From positions 48,128 through 112,127 of the forward strand of contig NZ_STGY01000076.1 of assembly GCF_004912275.1 (NCBI RefSeq): a stretch of DNA of 64,000 nt. The letters run 5' to 3'. The position numbers and the translations under genes are program-made. The DNA comes from Glycomyces buryatensis (GTDB lineage: Bacteria > Actinomycetota > Actinomycetes > Mycobacteriales > Micromonosporaceae). The notes beneath the pieces are model-generated. The model saw nothing but the letters and a program-made list of their open reading frames with translations, did no database searches and was not told the origin of the DNA. The number at the start of each line of letters is the position of its first letter. The stretch's first letter is position 1. This document shows positions 28,049-36,748 of the stretch, piece by piece.

Positions 28049-30487
28049 ATGTCTGACCGAGGGTTCGACGCGCGAAGCAGTCTCCGTCCGCTCCGGCTGC
28101 GGGCGATGATGACGCAGGAGGAACTCGCATTGAAGGCGGGCGTCGGCATGCGCACCGTCCGCGACATCGAGTCGGGAAAGGTACGGCCGCAACCGAAGAC
28201 CCTCCGGCTGCTCGTCAAGGCACTGGGACTGGGCGACCAGGACCGGGCGCTGCTGACCGACACGTCGGGCCGCGAACTGCCGGTGGCCCGGGAGCTGCCG
28301 CGCGAACTCGTCGCGTTCGCCGGCCGGGAACGGCATCTCGGCGAGCTCCTCGCCGCCGTCGACGACGGGGCCACCGTGGTCGGCGTGCACGGCATGGCCG
28401 GCGTCGGGAAGACCACCCTGGCGGTCCAGGCCGCCCATGCCCTCGCCCCGCGGTATCCGGGCGGCCAGTTGTTCGTGGACCTCCACGGCTTCACGCACGC
28501 CGACGGCCCCAAGCCGAGCCTGGAGTCGGTGCTGGCGCGGGTGCTGCGGTCCCTGCACCTGGACAAGCGGGACCTCCCCGCCGACGTTGACGAGCTCGCC
28601 GCCCTGTACCGCAGCGTCCTCGCCGGCCGCCGCGTGCTCCTGGTGCTCGACAACGCCGCCGGCGCCGAGCAGGTGGAGGCACTGCTGCCCGGGACGGCGG
28701 ACGGGCTCACCATGGCCACGAGCAGGCACGACCTGGCGTCCGTGCCGGACGTCGTCTCGGTGCCGCTGGAGCCGCCGCCGATGCGCGAAGCGGTCGCGAT
28801 GGTCAACGCCGCCACCGCGGGCCGGGCCACTGATGCCGAGGCGGTCGCGATCGCGGAGCGCTGCGCCCGCCTGCCCCTGGCGATGGGCCTGGCGACGGCA
28901 CGCCTGCGCAGTCGTCCATTGTGGCGCGTCCAAGACCTTCTCGAACGGCTCGCGGACGAGGACCGGCTGCTCGACGAACTCGGCACCGACCACCGCAGCG
29001 TCGCCGCGGCGCTGCGCGCCTCCTACCGCGAACTCGATGCGCCCCACCGGCGTCTGCTGCGGCGGTTGAGCCTGATTCCCGGCGACGATGTGGACGCCCA
29101 CGCCGCGGCCGCGCTCTGCGACGTCGAACCCGACCGGGCCGCGGCGATGCTGGAGTCGCTCGTGAACGTCCATCTCGCCGAGACCCGGTCGTCCGGACGC
29201 TACCGGCTGCACGACCTGGTGCGGCTCTTCGCATCGCAGCTCGCAGGCTCCGAAGAGGACCGAAGCGAACTCGACGCGGCGTTCGGCCGGCTGCTCGACG
29301 TCTACGTGCACTTCGCGTACCAGGCGGCGAGCCAAGCGGTGTCGCCGTACCAGCGGATCTTCGCCGAGGAGCTGAAAGCGCACGACTTCGGCCTGCCCGG
29401 CTTCGCCGACCAGGACGGCGCCGTCTCGTGGTTCCGGGCCGAACGCGAGAACCTGGCGGCCACCATCGTCGCGGCGGTTCGCGCGGAGCGGCTCGAATCG
29501 GCCTGGCACCTGGCGTCCGCCTTCAGCGCGTTCCGCTGGTACGACGGCGACACCGAGCATCAGCTCGCCATCAACCGGACCGCCTTGGACATCGCCCGCC
29601 GGCTCGGCGACGAACTGAAGCAGGCCCACTCGCTCGGCGACCGGGGACGGCACTTCACCGTCGCCGGCAGGAGCGCGGAGGCGATCGACTACCTCAGCTG
29701 GGCCGCCGCGCTCAGCCGGAAACTGGGCGACGTCGCCGCCGCGACATGGGCGCTCAGAAACCTCGGTATCCTCTACCGGCAATCCGGACGGTTCACGGAG
29801 GCGCTCGACGTCTACCGCTCCGCGCTTGAAGTCGCCGAGACCGCCGCCGACACCACGGCGATCCTGCACATCCGCTCGAACATGGTCGTCCCGCTGCTGC
29901 GCCTCGGACGCCTCCAGGACGCCGAACGCTGCCTGGTCGAGTCCGAGCGGCTCTTGGACCCCGGCGACGAGTACAACACCAGTCGGATCGAGAACTTCCG
30001 CGGGATCTTCGCCCGCGAGAAGGGCGATCCGGCCGCGGCGCTGGCGATCCACACCGCCTGCCTCGAACGCTGCCGGCAGAACGGGTTCCGTGAAGGGTTC
30101 ACGCCGGTGCTCATCGAACTCGGTGAGGATCTGCTGCGGCTCGGGCGCGGCGCCGAAGCCGTCGCGCACCTGAACCAGGCGCTCGAACACGCCGAGGACC
30201 TGTCCTACCAGTCGCTTGAGCGCTCCGCCCGAAACGGCCTCGGTCGCGTGCTCACCGCCTCGGGCCGCCCCGAGGAGGCGATCGGACACCACGAGCGGGC
30301 GGCGGCCCTCGCCGAGTCCCAACAGGACGCTTACGAGCTCGCCTGCGCCCACCACGGCCTCACCGACGCCCACCGGGTCCGAGGCGACCTCTCGGCCGCC
30401 CGGGAGCAGCTGCGGAAAGCGGCCGCCGGATACGCGCAGTGCGGCGTCCCCTCGGTGCTCGCCGAGCGACTCCACCGGGACTTGTAG
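28049..30487 (+). CDS. XRE-HTH / NB-ARC ATPase / TPR transcriptional regulator
   Basis: 812 aa. N-terminal XRE helix-turn-helix (about 5-60: MTQEELALKAGVGMRTVRDIESG). NB-ARC ATPase follows with Walker A GMAGVGKTTL near 117, Walker B RVLLVLDNA near 198 and a winged-helix part near 330-380. TPR helices cover about 480-810 (for example SLGDRGRHFTVAGRSAEAIDYL). Such STAND proteins are signal-gated regulators in actinobacteria, often of secondary metabolism. The target here is unknown and no biosynthetic cluster is adjacent. ATG 28049 is where the coding pattern begins; upstream in-frame sequence lacks it. Confidence 0.85.
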   Translation: MSDRGFDARSSLRPLRLRAMMTQEELALKAGVGMRTVRDIESGKVRPQPKTLRLLVKALGLGDQDRALLTDTSGRELPVARELPRELVAFAGRERHLGELLAAVDDGATVVGVHGMAGVGKTTLAVQAAHALAPRYPGGQLFVDLHGFTHADGPKPSLESVLARVLRSLHLDKRDLPADVDELAALYRSVLAGRRVLLVLDNAAGAEQVEALLPGTADGLTMATSRHDLASVPDVVSVPLEPPPMREAVAMVNAATAGRATDAEAVAIAERCARLPLAMGLATARLRSRPLWRVQDLLERLADEDRLLDELGTDHRSVAAALRASYRELDAPHRRLLRRLSLIPGDDVDAHAAAALCDVEPDRAAAMLESLVNVHLAETRSSGRYRLHDLVRLFASQLAGSEEDRSELDAAFGRLLDVYVHFAYQAASQAVSPYQRIFAEELKAHDFGLPGFADQDGAVSWFRAERENLAATIVAAVRAERLESAWHLASAFSAFRWYDGDTEHQLAINRTALDIARRLGDELKQAHSLGDRGRHFTVAGRSAEAIDYLSWAAALSRKLGDVAAATWALRNLGILYRQSGRFTEALDVYRSALEVAETAADTTAILHIRSNMVVPLLRLGRLQDAERCLVESERLLDPGDEYNTSRIENFRGIFAREKGDPAAALAIHTACLERCRQNGFREGFTPVLIELGEDLLRLGRGAEAVAHLNQALEHAEDLSYQSLERSARNGLGRVLTASGRPEEAIGHHERAAALAESQQDAYELACAHHGLTDAHRVRGDLSAAREQLRKAAAGYAQCGVPSVLAERLHRDL

Positions 30488-30492
30488 CCGGG

Positions 30493-30524
30493 GTCTTCGC
30501 TCGCGCACGCGCGCAAGCGAAGAC
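30493..30524 (+). terminator. Terminator after the XRE-NB-ARC gene
   Basis: GTCTTCGCT (30493-30501) and AGCGAAGAC (30516-30524) form a 9-base stem around a GC-rich loop, six bases after the stop codon. Confidence 0.65.
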
Positions 30525-30616
30525 GCCCAATGGTCCACAGTAGATCGGGTACTACTCCTGGAGGTAGTCCTGCGCAAGGTCGTGACTGCTGCGCCCGGTC
30601 GGGGGTCGGAAGACGA

Positions 30617-30938
30617 TCATGAATAACAAATCCTCGCGAACAGATCGATTCGAACACACCAAGAGTGCCCGCTCGTCAGATCATCGACCTCGCGCACCTG
30701 ACTGACCAGCATCCCGAAACTGGCAAGCCGGGCCCCGGCCGCAGGCGCGAAGATGATGGCGGAGTGCTCCTCATCGGGTTTGCGGCGGACGAATCTTCCG
30801 ACCGCTTGCCGGAAGAACATGTCGGTCTGCGTCTTGGTGGCATATACACCGACCGCTAGACGGGGGACGTCCACCCCTTCGGACACCATTTTGACGGCGA
30901 CGAGCCAGCGTCCTGTGCCGTAGCTTGATGGCTGGCTT
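30617..30938 (-). pseudogene. DEAD/DEAH-box helicase C-terminal remnant
   Basis: About 100 residues containing GTGRWLVAVKMVSEGVDVPRL and TDMFFRQAVGRFVRRKP, the helicase motif V and VI region (Q-x2-GR-x2-R). The stop is at 30617. The N-terminal RecA domain is missing and upstream sequence belongs to an unrelated HTH fragment in another frame, so this is a truncated relic. Confidence 0.65.
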
Positions 30939-31375
30939 GGCGGAGGATTCGCTTGATGGTGCTGATGTCGACGCCGTAATCGCGGGCGAGTTTTGCTTGA
31001 GTTACGCCGGCTGACGCGTATGTGTGAATGATGGTGTCTCGTTGGTTGGGCATGAGGCGGTTGGCGGTGGCTTGGGGTCGGTTGGAGTTGCCGTGGACGA
31101 GGCGTTTGATGGAGCGCACGCTGATGCCGTATTTGGTGGCGAGGTACTTCTGGCTGGTGCCGGCGTTGAAGGCGGTGACGAGGTCGTCTCGATCGGTGGG
31201 GGAGAGTCGCTTGCCGAGTGCGCGTGGGGGCGCTGGTGGATACGCGACGGCGGGCTGGTTTTCGGGGGAGTCGGGGGTCGAGGGGCCGGTTTCGGGGCCG
31301 CGGGTGGGCAACGGGCCGGATAGGCGTTTGAGGAGGCCGTCTAGCTGGGGATTCAGGTTCGAATAAGCGAGTGTT
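30920..31375 (-). pseudogene. Tandem helix-turn-helix protein fragment, truncated
   Basis: Two successive HTH units are visible: LSPTDRDDLVTAFNAGTSQ with KYLATKYGISVRSIKRLVHG, and LMPNQRDTIIHTYASAGVTQ with KLARDYGVDISTIKRILRQ. They resemble the DNA-binding tails of serine recombinases or small mobile-element regulators. No start codon with a ribosome binding site is found before LAYSNLNPQLDGLLKRL, and the C-terminus reads into the helicase relic, so I treat it as broken at both ends. Confidence 0.5.
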
Positions 31376-31389
31376 AGGTCGACAAACGG

Positions 31390-31420
31390 ACACCGGGAAC
31401 ATGACTCATGTTCCGGGTGT
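31390..31420. terminator. Hairpin with T-tract
   Basis: ACACCGGGAACATG and CATGTTCCGGGTGT pair almost perfectly around a short loop and are followed by TTTTC on the plus strand. It lies upstream of the HTH fragment; likely an old terminator or IS-end structure. Confidence 0.5.
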
Positions 31421-31653
31421 TTTCGTATATGCACGGTAAGGTAGCGGTGCTCTCGGATGACAAGGCCATATCGTCTCAACCGGTCGGGTACGTGATGCCC
31501 TGCCCACATTCTCAGTGCAGCCGACCGAGATGCTACGAGAGCTCCTTAGCGAACCGCATTTGGAGGTGGATGTGGACCGGCGCGCAAGGCCCGATACCAA
31601 CTGAGGAACCAGAAGGCGGCGATATCGTGCGAATACGGTCTGAGTTACATCGT

Positions 31654-31722
31654 CTAAGTCCCGACCAACCCCTGTGGGTGCGGGGCTCTCAACTGACCCC
31701 TCAGTGAAGGGTCGCCAGTTCG
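31654..31722 (+). repeat. 69-base direct repeat, copy 1
   Basis: Begins CTAAGTCCCGACCAACCCCT and ends GGTCGCCAGTTCG. It differs from copy 2 (40011-40079) at one visible base (G versus A in CCCCTGTGG). The internal ACTGACCCCTCAGTGAAGGGTC can fold. Sharp boundaries at both sites suggest an IS or MITE end. Confidence 0.8.
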
Positions 31723-31816
31723 CTGTCCGGGTTCGGCTTCGCCCTCCTGGTTCGGCTTCGCACTCCTGAGCGCACCCCTGCTGACCGCGACCATCGGCGG
31801 GCCCGAGGCCGTATCG

Positions 31817-31849
31817 ACGATCACGATCACGATCACGATCACGATCACG
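31817..31849. repeat. Tandem CGATCA hexamer array
   Basis: Five uninterrupted copies of the hexamer CGATCA. Each unit includes the palindrome GATC. The array is in a region with no gene. Confidence 0.85.
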
Positions 31850-31912
31850 GGGACCCCCTGCAACGTCGCCGTCCTTGTCGTGCTCAACCATCTGCGAGCC
31901 GGCACGCCGTAG

Positions 31913-33011
31913 TTACCGTCTGGTCCATTGCTGATTGACCTGTCCGCCGCCGCAGGTCCAGAGAGTGACCTTCGTGCCGTTACTGGTGCCCCAGCCCGAG
32001 GCGTCCAGGCACAGGCCGGACTGCACCCCGGTGATGGTGCCGTCGGCGTTGACGTTCCACTGTTGGTTGGCTTGTCCGTTGCAGTCCCAGATCACCACCG
32101 CGGTGCCGTTGCTGGTGCCCTGACCGTAGGCGTCCAGGCACTTGTCGCCGTACACCATGAGCTGCTTGCCGACGGTGTAGGTCCACCGCTGGTTGGAGCC
32201 GCCCCAGCAGTCCCACAGCTGCACGTCGGCACCGTTGGCGGTGCCGAGCCCGGTGACCTCGAGGCAGCGACCGGACTGGGCACCAACGATCTCGGTGCTG
32301 TCCGCTGTGCCGACGCTGCCGGGTACCGATTGCAATGCGGAGTACCAGACCGCGGCCATCTTGTCGTATCCGGCGGCGGTCGGGTGGACGCCGTCGTCCA
32401 GGTCGGCGGCGGTCAGGGCGCTGTGCATGTCGACCAGGTGCACGTTCTTGCCGGCGTTCACCTTGCTCTGCACGATGCCGGGGATCGCCGCGTTGAAGCT
32501 GTTCACCGCCGCGTCCCCCTCGCTCCACCCGAGCGGAATGATCTGCGACGAACACCTCGGCGTTCGGCGCCGTCGTGGTGATGCGGTCGATCAGTGCGGA
32601 CAGCCGGTTCGGGGCGCCGGAGACGTCGTGGTTCTGCAGGATGTCGTTGGTGCCGATGTGCAGCAGCACGGTCTGTGGCTGGTAGGTGTTCAGCCAGCCG
32701 ACGACGTTCGCGTCGATCTGGTCGATACGCCAGCCGGGGTGGCCTTCGTGATCGTGGTCGCCGAGACTTGCCGGCCCGTTGAACTGCGACCCGACGAAGT
32801 CCGTGATGTACCCGCCGTTGGCGAGGTGCTGCCACAGGCCGATCCGGTATCCGCCCGGCGTGGCTGTGCCCTCGGTGATGGAGTCACCCAGCGGCATGAC
32901 CCGAACCCCGCCGTTCGACTCCGCGCTGGCGGTACCGATCGGCGCCGTCACCATGCCCACCACGAGACCGAGCGCCGCGATCGGTCCGAGCCACCTTGCT
33001 CTTGTTCGCAT
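31913..33011 (-). pseudogene. Secreted SGNH/GDSL esterase (CE3-like) with ricin-B lectin, frameshifted
   Basis: Signal peptide (MRTRARWLGPIAALGLVVGM, cut after ASAE). Block I is VMPLGDSITEG with the catalytic Ser; LLHIGTNDILQNHD and, in the second frame, DDGVHPTAAGYDKMA supply the remaining SGNH residues. The ricin-B lectin occupies the C-terminal 130 residues. The reading frame breaks near 32545: PNAEVFVA is followed in the shifted frame by QIIPLGWSEGDAAVNSF, so about two bases are missing. CE3-type enzymes deacetylate xylan. This may be a real inactivation or a base-call error. AGGAG precedes ATG 33011. Confidence 0.75.
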
Positions 33012-33137
33012 TCCTTGCTCCTGGAATTCGTAGGATCGTTTCTGTTCCAGGTGGCCGTGAGGATCCGGGCGGGCTCGGTCTCGCACCGAGCCCGCCCGCT
33101 GCCTCAGGAACACCCGAGCCGGACCTGTGTCGTGCCG

Positions 33138-34655
33138 CTAGCGCTGCAGGGTCAGCAGACCCGGCCGATAAGGCAGCGTGCCGTACTCCCCGCCGTCGGT
33201 GCCGGGGTCACGCCCCTGGTAGAGGAACTGCAGGTTGCAGGGGTCGATGGTCTTGGTCTGGTCGGGGTTGGTACGCACCACATCGCCGTGGCTGATGTCC
33301 CGGGTCCAGGTCGCGCCGCTGTTGGCACTCCCGGCGAAGGGGCTGTTCACGGTCTCGGCCCCGGCCTGCGGTGTCCACGTGCCGTCGAGACTGGTGGCCG
33401 TGAACGAGCGGAAGTAGCGACCAAACCCTGTGTAGTTCTGGGCCTCGACGATCATGAGGTACTGGTTCTGCCCCTGGACCTTGTAGACCTCGACCGCCTC
33501 GAACAGGTTGAGCGGCGTGTCGCTCATGATCTTCGTGTACGACGAACCGAAGCTGCCCGGGAAGTTCCCGAGGGGCATGCTGGCCCGGTAGACACTGCCT
33601 TCGCCGTCGACGAAGAACATGTACATGTTCGTGTCGTCGCCGATGAGGCTCACGTCGTACCCGCCCCGGGGTCTCCCGTCGTCCGTGGGGGGAAGGGACG
33701 CGGTGAACAGCTCCTGCTGCGCGGACCAGCCGTTGAGGTTGGTGGGGTCGCTCGAGGTGCGGTAGGAGAAGGTGCCTTGCCCGCCCCCGTTGTAGGCGAG
33801 CACCCAGATGTTCTTCGGGACGAAGTAGAACAGCGTCGGTGCGATGGCGCCGAAGGGCATCGTGTTCTGGGTGGCGGTGGCCATGTCGGACCAGTTCGTG
33901 AAGGGGCTGAAGGACATCAGTCCCCAGTTGCCGTCGGGATAGGGCAACGCGCCGTGCGTCGTGGCATAGACGACCTTCTGGCCGTTGTGGACGACGGCGG
34001 TGAAGTCCTTGAGCGATGCCCACCCCGCCTTCGGTTGCGCCAGCGGGCCGGTCGATGTCCAGTTGTACGTCGACGGAAGCGTGCAGGCGCCGCTGCCGCC
34101 GTCGACGTGAACGAGCTGCCACTGCTGGTTGCTGCCGCCCCAGTCGCTGTACTGCACGACGCCTGCGCCGTCGTTGGTCGCCGCGTTCTGGACCTCGACC
34201 CCCTTGTTGCTGTTGCGGTTGATCAGGCGCACGTAGCCGCTGTCGGAGTCGGCCAGCCGGAACTGCTGGTTGGCGCCGCCGTGGTCGGTCCACTGGTGGA
34301 TGGCGGCACCGTCGGCGGTCGACCAGCTGGACACGTCGAGCACCTTGCCCGAGTGCCGCGCCTTGATCCGGTAGTAGCCGCCGCCGGAGTCCACGAACTG
34401 GAACTGCTGGTTGTCGGCGTTCGTGCGGGTCCACTGGTGGAGCTGGGCTCCGTCGGCGGTGGACACACCGCCGACGTCCAGGGCCTTGCCACTGCTGCGG
34501 TTCAGCAGGACGTACCAGGAGTTCGCGTCGGTCGACTGCTGGGCTTGGGCTGCGGTGAACGGGTTGAGTGCGGTCGCGGCGACGGCCCCGGCGAGCACGC
34601 CGGCTCCGCCGATGAGCATCCGCCTGCGGCTCTTGGGGGTTTCCATCCAGGCCAT
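33138..34655 (-). CDS. Secreted GH62 alpha-L-arabinofuranosidase with N-terminal ricin-B lectin
   Basis: 505 aa. Tat-type signal ([19 protein letters not shown]). Ricin-B lectin at about 40-185 with NQQFQF, NQQFRL and NQQWQL repeats. The GH62 five-blade propeller begins at [20 protein letters not shown], with the probable base Asp in [11 protein letters not shown] near 215 and the acid Glu in [11 protein letters not shown] near 387. The end [29 protein letters not shown] is typical of the family. It removes arabinose from arabinoxylan or arabinan. AAGGAG lies seven bases before ATG 34655. It is a paralogue of the gene at 45011, with a related promoter region. Confidence 0.9.
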   Translation of the reverse strand: MAWMETPKSRRRMLIGGAGVLAGAVAATALNPFTAAQAQQSTDANSWYVLLNRSSGKALDVGGVSTADGAQLHQWTRTNADNQQFQFVDSGGGYYRIKARHSGKVLDVSSWSTADGAAIHQWTDHGGANQQFRLADSDSGYVRLINRNSNKGVEVQNAATNDGAGVVQYSDWGGSNQQWQLVHVDGGSGACTLPSTYNWTSTGPLAQPKAGWASLKDFTAVVHNGQKVVYATTHGALPYPDGNWGLMSFSPFTNWSDMATATQNTMPFGAIAPTLFYFVPKNIWVLAYNGGGQGTFSYRTSSDPTNLNGWSAQQELFTASLPPTDDGRPRGGYDVSLIGDDTNMYMFFVDGEGSVYRASMPLGNFPGSFGSSYTKIMSDTPLNLFEAVEVYKVQGQNQYLMIVEAQNYTGFGRYFRSFTATSLDGTWTPQAGAETVNSPFAGSANSGATWTRDISHGDVVRTNPDQTKTIDPCNLQFLYQGRDPGTDGGEYGTLPYRPGLLTLQR

Positions 34656-34919
34656 GGTGGTCTCCTTAGTCGAGGTTCGCTTCCCCAGCCGTTGCCGAGG
34701 CGTCGGGTCATGGAGATGCGGGTTCATTGCTACGGGTGGGACCGGCCCGGGCGGTCGCGAACTGGCGGGTGCGCCGCCGCGGTCCGGTCCCGGATCGGTC
34801 AGTCGACGGAGGCCGCCGCGAGCGCGGCCATGCCTCGGGTCCAGCGGGACGGGATCGAGAAATCGGGTGCGGCCGATGTCATCGGGTGCTCCTTGGCGGA
34901 CTTGGGTACGGGGAATGCC

Positions 34920-34933
34920 TGTTATCGCTCACA
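34920..34933. promoter_or_regulatory. LacI-type operator-like site upstream of GH62 (copy 1)
   Basis: TGTTATCGCTCACA, a near-palindrome with a central CG as in LacI-family operators. The matching site TGTTATCGTTCACA is upstream of the second GH62 gene. Confidence 0.45.
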
Positions 34934-34981
34934 TATCGGAACCTAGGTCCGAAACATCTGATGAATTTTCCGGCGATTCGA

Positions 34982-35010
34982 ACTATAGAGAGATCTCGAT
35001 GTGTAGTCAA
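34982..35010 (-). promoter_or_regulatory. Sigma70-type promoter of GH62 gene 1
   Basis: On the minus strand TTGACT (35010-35005) and TATAGT (34987-34982) are separated by 17 bases. The same arrangement exists upstream of GH62 gene 2. A leader of about 320 bases is implied. The IS701-type element starts 31 bases further upstream. Confidence 0.6.
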
Positions 35011-35041
35011 CGGCTCGACGGAGGTTTGTTGGTGCACCTAG

Positions 35042-36410
35042 TACTCCATCCGTGATTCTTGATGTTCACGGTTGGGGGTGGTTTCGCCGCTTGTAGTGGC
35101 TTCGTCTGGCCTGCTTGTTCTTCCGTCTGCGCCATCGGCTCCAGGCGACCAGGTGCGCGGTCTCCGGGACGGTGAGCCGGTCGAGCTGGTCGGTTTCGGG
35201 GAAGTGCGCTCGGGCCTCGATGGTGGTCAGCACGGTCGCGAGGTAGGCGGCCATGGCGAGGGCGGGGTGTCGGTGGGTCGGGTTCCAGGGGCGCACCTGG
35301 TGCTCATCGAGCCCGGATCGGCCCTTGACCGGCTGGAATGATTCCTCGATCGCCCAACGGGCTCCGGCCAGGGAGACCAGGGCGTGGAGGCTCATCGGCA
35401 TCGGTGCCCAGCAGCGATAGAACGCGAGTTCACCGGTGGTCAGGCTGCGGCGGACCAGGAGCCAGTGAGGTCCGGCGCGTTGTTCGTCGGCGCAGACTTC
35501 CATCCAGCCCCAGGCGTACTCGCGTTCGCCTTTGGCGCCCTTGCCGACCGAGTGGGTGATCCAGTAGCGGGTGGGGATGCGCTCGGCGAGGGCGTCAACC
35601 CGCTCGGGCGAGAGGCCGGGGCCGGGCCGCAATCGGGTGTCCTTGGCGACCGCGAGCACGAACGGCACTCGGTAGGCATAAAGTTCGTCCCTGAGGTGCG
35701 GGGATTCGCCGTAGACCTCGTCGCCGGTCGGGACCACCGCGGCCGGCCCAGCCGGTCCGGCCAGGAAGCGGCGGGTCATCGCGGCGGCCTGCTGGCCCTT
35801 GGTCCGCTTCGCGACCGGGCCGGGCGCACCGGCATCGCCGAGCCTGGCATCGCCCTCGGTGAACCACTCGCCGGGCAGGAAGACCTCGTAGTCGACCAGG
35901 GCGTGCCCATGCTTGGTCGACCACACCGCCCAGGTGGTGACCTGCGCGTTCTCCACCCGCCCGGCGGTGCCGGTGTATTGGCGGGCCACGCCCAGCGACC
36001 GGACGCCCTTCTTTAGGTCTCCGGTCTCATCGAAGATCAAAATGCCCTGGTCGCCGAGGCATTCGACGGCCAGGGTCGCCAGGCGCACCCGTAGCGCCCG
36101 CTCGTCCCAGACCGCGCGTTCGAGCAGGTAGTGCAGCCGGTCCGGGCTGGCGTGCCCGGCCCACTCGGCGATGGTGGCGCAGTTCTTCCGCTCCAGCGGT
36201 GCCAGCAGCCCGCGCACGTAGTCCCGGGCGTTGAGGTGAGCCGGCCTCCCCGCGAACAGGTCGGCCATCGCATCGAACACCGCCTCGATCCCCGAGCCGT
36301 ACGCCTCCTGCAGCAGGCTAGCTTCCGCATCAGGTTCCAACCAAAACCCAAGAACCTCAACGGAACCGAGCCATCACCGTCCACGAAGATCAACTTTCAC
36401 GGATGGAGCA
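35042..36410. mobile_element. IS701-family insertion sequence
   Basis: 1369 bases bounded by imperfect inverted repeats TACTCCATCCGTGA (35042-35055) and TCACGGATGGAGCA (36397-36410; 13 of 14 match). Carries one intact transposase gene. The flanks CTAG and GTAA do not match, so no clear target duplication. It separates the GH62 promoter from the GH2 gene. A second copy of its left end is at 39913-39997. Confidence 0.85.
35066..36340 (-). CDS. IS701-family transposase
   Basis: 424 aa, intact. Typical blocks are LFAGRPAHLNARDYVRGLLAPLE near residue 28, LIFDETGDLKKGVRSLGVARQY near 100 (first DDE Asp), VPTGDEVYGE near 205 (second Asp), and ARWAIEESFQPVKGRSGLDEHQV near 330 (Glu). Ends in a basic tail. 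Length and motifs are normal, so it may be active. Nothing suggests it carries cargo genes. Confidence 0.9.
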   Translation of the reverse strand: MEPDAEASLLQEAYGSGIEAVFDAMADLFAGRPAHLNARDYVRGLLAPLERKNCATIAEWAGHASPDRLHYLLERAVWDERALRVRLATLAVECLGDQGILIFDETGDLKKGVRSLGVARQYTGTAGRVENAQVTTWAVWSTKHGHALVDYEVFLPGEWFTEGDARLGDAGAPGPVAKRTKGQQAAAMTRRFLAGPAGPAAVVPTGDEVYGESPHLRDELYAYRVPFVLAVAKDTRLRPGPGLSPERVDALAERIPTRYWITHSVGKGAKGEREYAWGWMEVCADEQRAGPHWLLVRRSLTTGELAFYRCWAPMPMSLHALVSLAGARWAIEESFQPVKGRSGLDEHQVRPWNPTHRHPALAMAAYLATVLTTIEARAHFPETDQLDRLTVPETAHLVAWSRWRRRKNKQARRSHYKRRNHPQP

Positions 36411-36454
36411 GTAAGTAAGAGAGTCACCACGGTATTGACCATCTTCGATTTAGT

Positions 36455-36482
36455 TGTAAAATGTATGACGTCTGATGTAATG
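36455..36482. promoter_or_regulatory. Fucose-regulon element F upstream of the GH2 gene
   Basis: TTGTAAAATGTATGACG followed by TCTGATGTAATG. It contains TGTATGA and an inverted TGTAA half, as in the fucose-locus elements, although it is 12 kb away. It is the best candidate control site for the small ORF and GH2 gene downstream. Confidence 0.45.
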
Positions 36483-36515
36483 CTGCTGGCCGCTCGGGGC
36501 AGACGGGAGAAGCTT

Positions 36516-36662
36516 GTGTTCGGCTCGATTCGGTTCTTCGCCTGGAACTTTTTCGGCGCCCGCAAACCGTTGGGGCTGCTGGCTTCGATGGCCGTTGTCT
36601 GCGTCGGTTCGGTGGCCGTGGTCCCCGCCCACGCCGATCACGGGCGGCACGAGGAGAAATGA
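36516..36662 (+). CDS. Possible 48-aa secreted peptide or leader upstream of GH2
   Basis: GTG 36516 has GGGAG seven to eight bases upstream. The product has a basic/aromatic N-region, a hydrophobic core LGLLASMAVVCVGSVAVV, and a signal-peptidase-like PAHA site, leaving only DHGRHEEK as mature peptide. No family recognised. It lies between element F and the GH2 gene in the same direction. It could be a real short exported peptide, a translational leader, or chance. Confidence 0.35.
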   Translation: MFGSIRFFAWNFFGARKPLGLLASMAVVCVGSVAVVPAHADHGRHEEK

Positions 36663-36748
36663 GTCGGCCGCCGGAGTCCTCGTGCCAGAGGCTCCGGCCG
36701 CCCGCAAGCCCGGCCCCACCCCCACCGGACCCGAACGAAGGAGCCCCC

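Larger units (their letters stand above)
31510..31912. other. Gene-free stretch with repeat elements
   Basis: No supportable gene. It holds one copy of a 69-base repeat (31654-31722) and a short tandem hexamer array (31817-31849), then the end of the GDSL esterase gene. Confidence 0.4.

Noticed and set aside
27746..30577. 943-aa minus-strand reading frame
   Set aside because: Exact antisense of the XRE-NB-ARC-TPR gene; no motif, unlike the plus strand.
31408..31707. 99-aa plus-strand frame before the 69-base repeat
   Set aside because: Cys/Arg-rich, no ribosome binding site, runs into the repeat; no family.
31817..31849. CRISPR array
   Set aside because: Units are six bases without spacers; no cas genes in the window.
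32193..34946. 917-aa plus-strand reading frame
   Set aside because: Runs antisense through the GDSL and GH62 genes, both of which have clear domains.
35038..36414. Target-site duplication of the IS701 element
   Set aside because: The four bases at each side (CTAG and GTAA) differ, so no duplication can be claimed.
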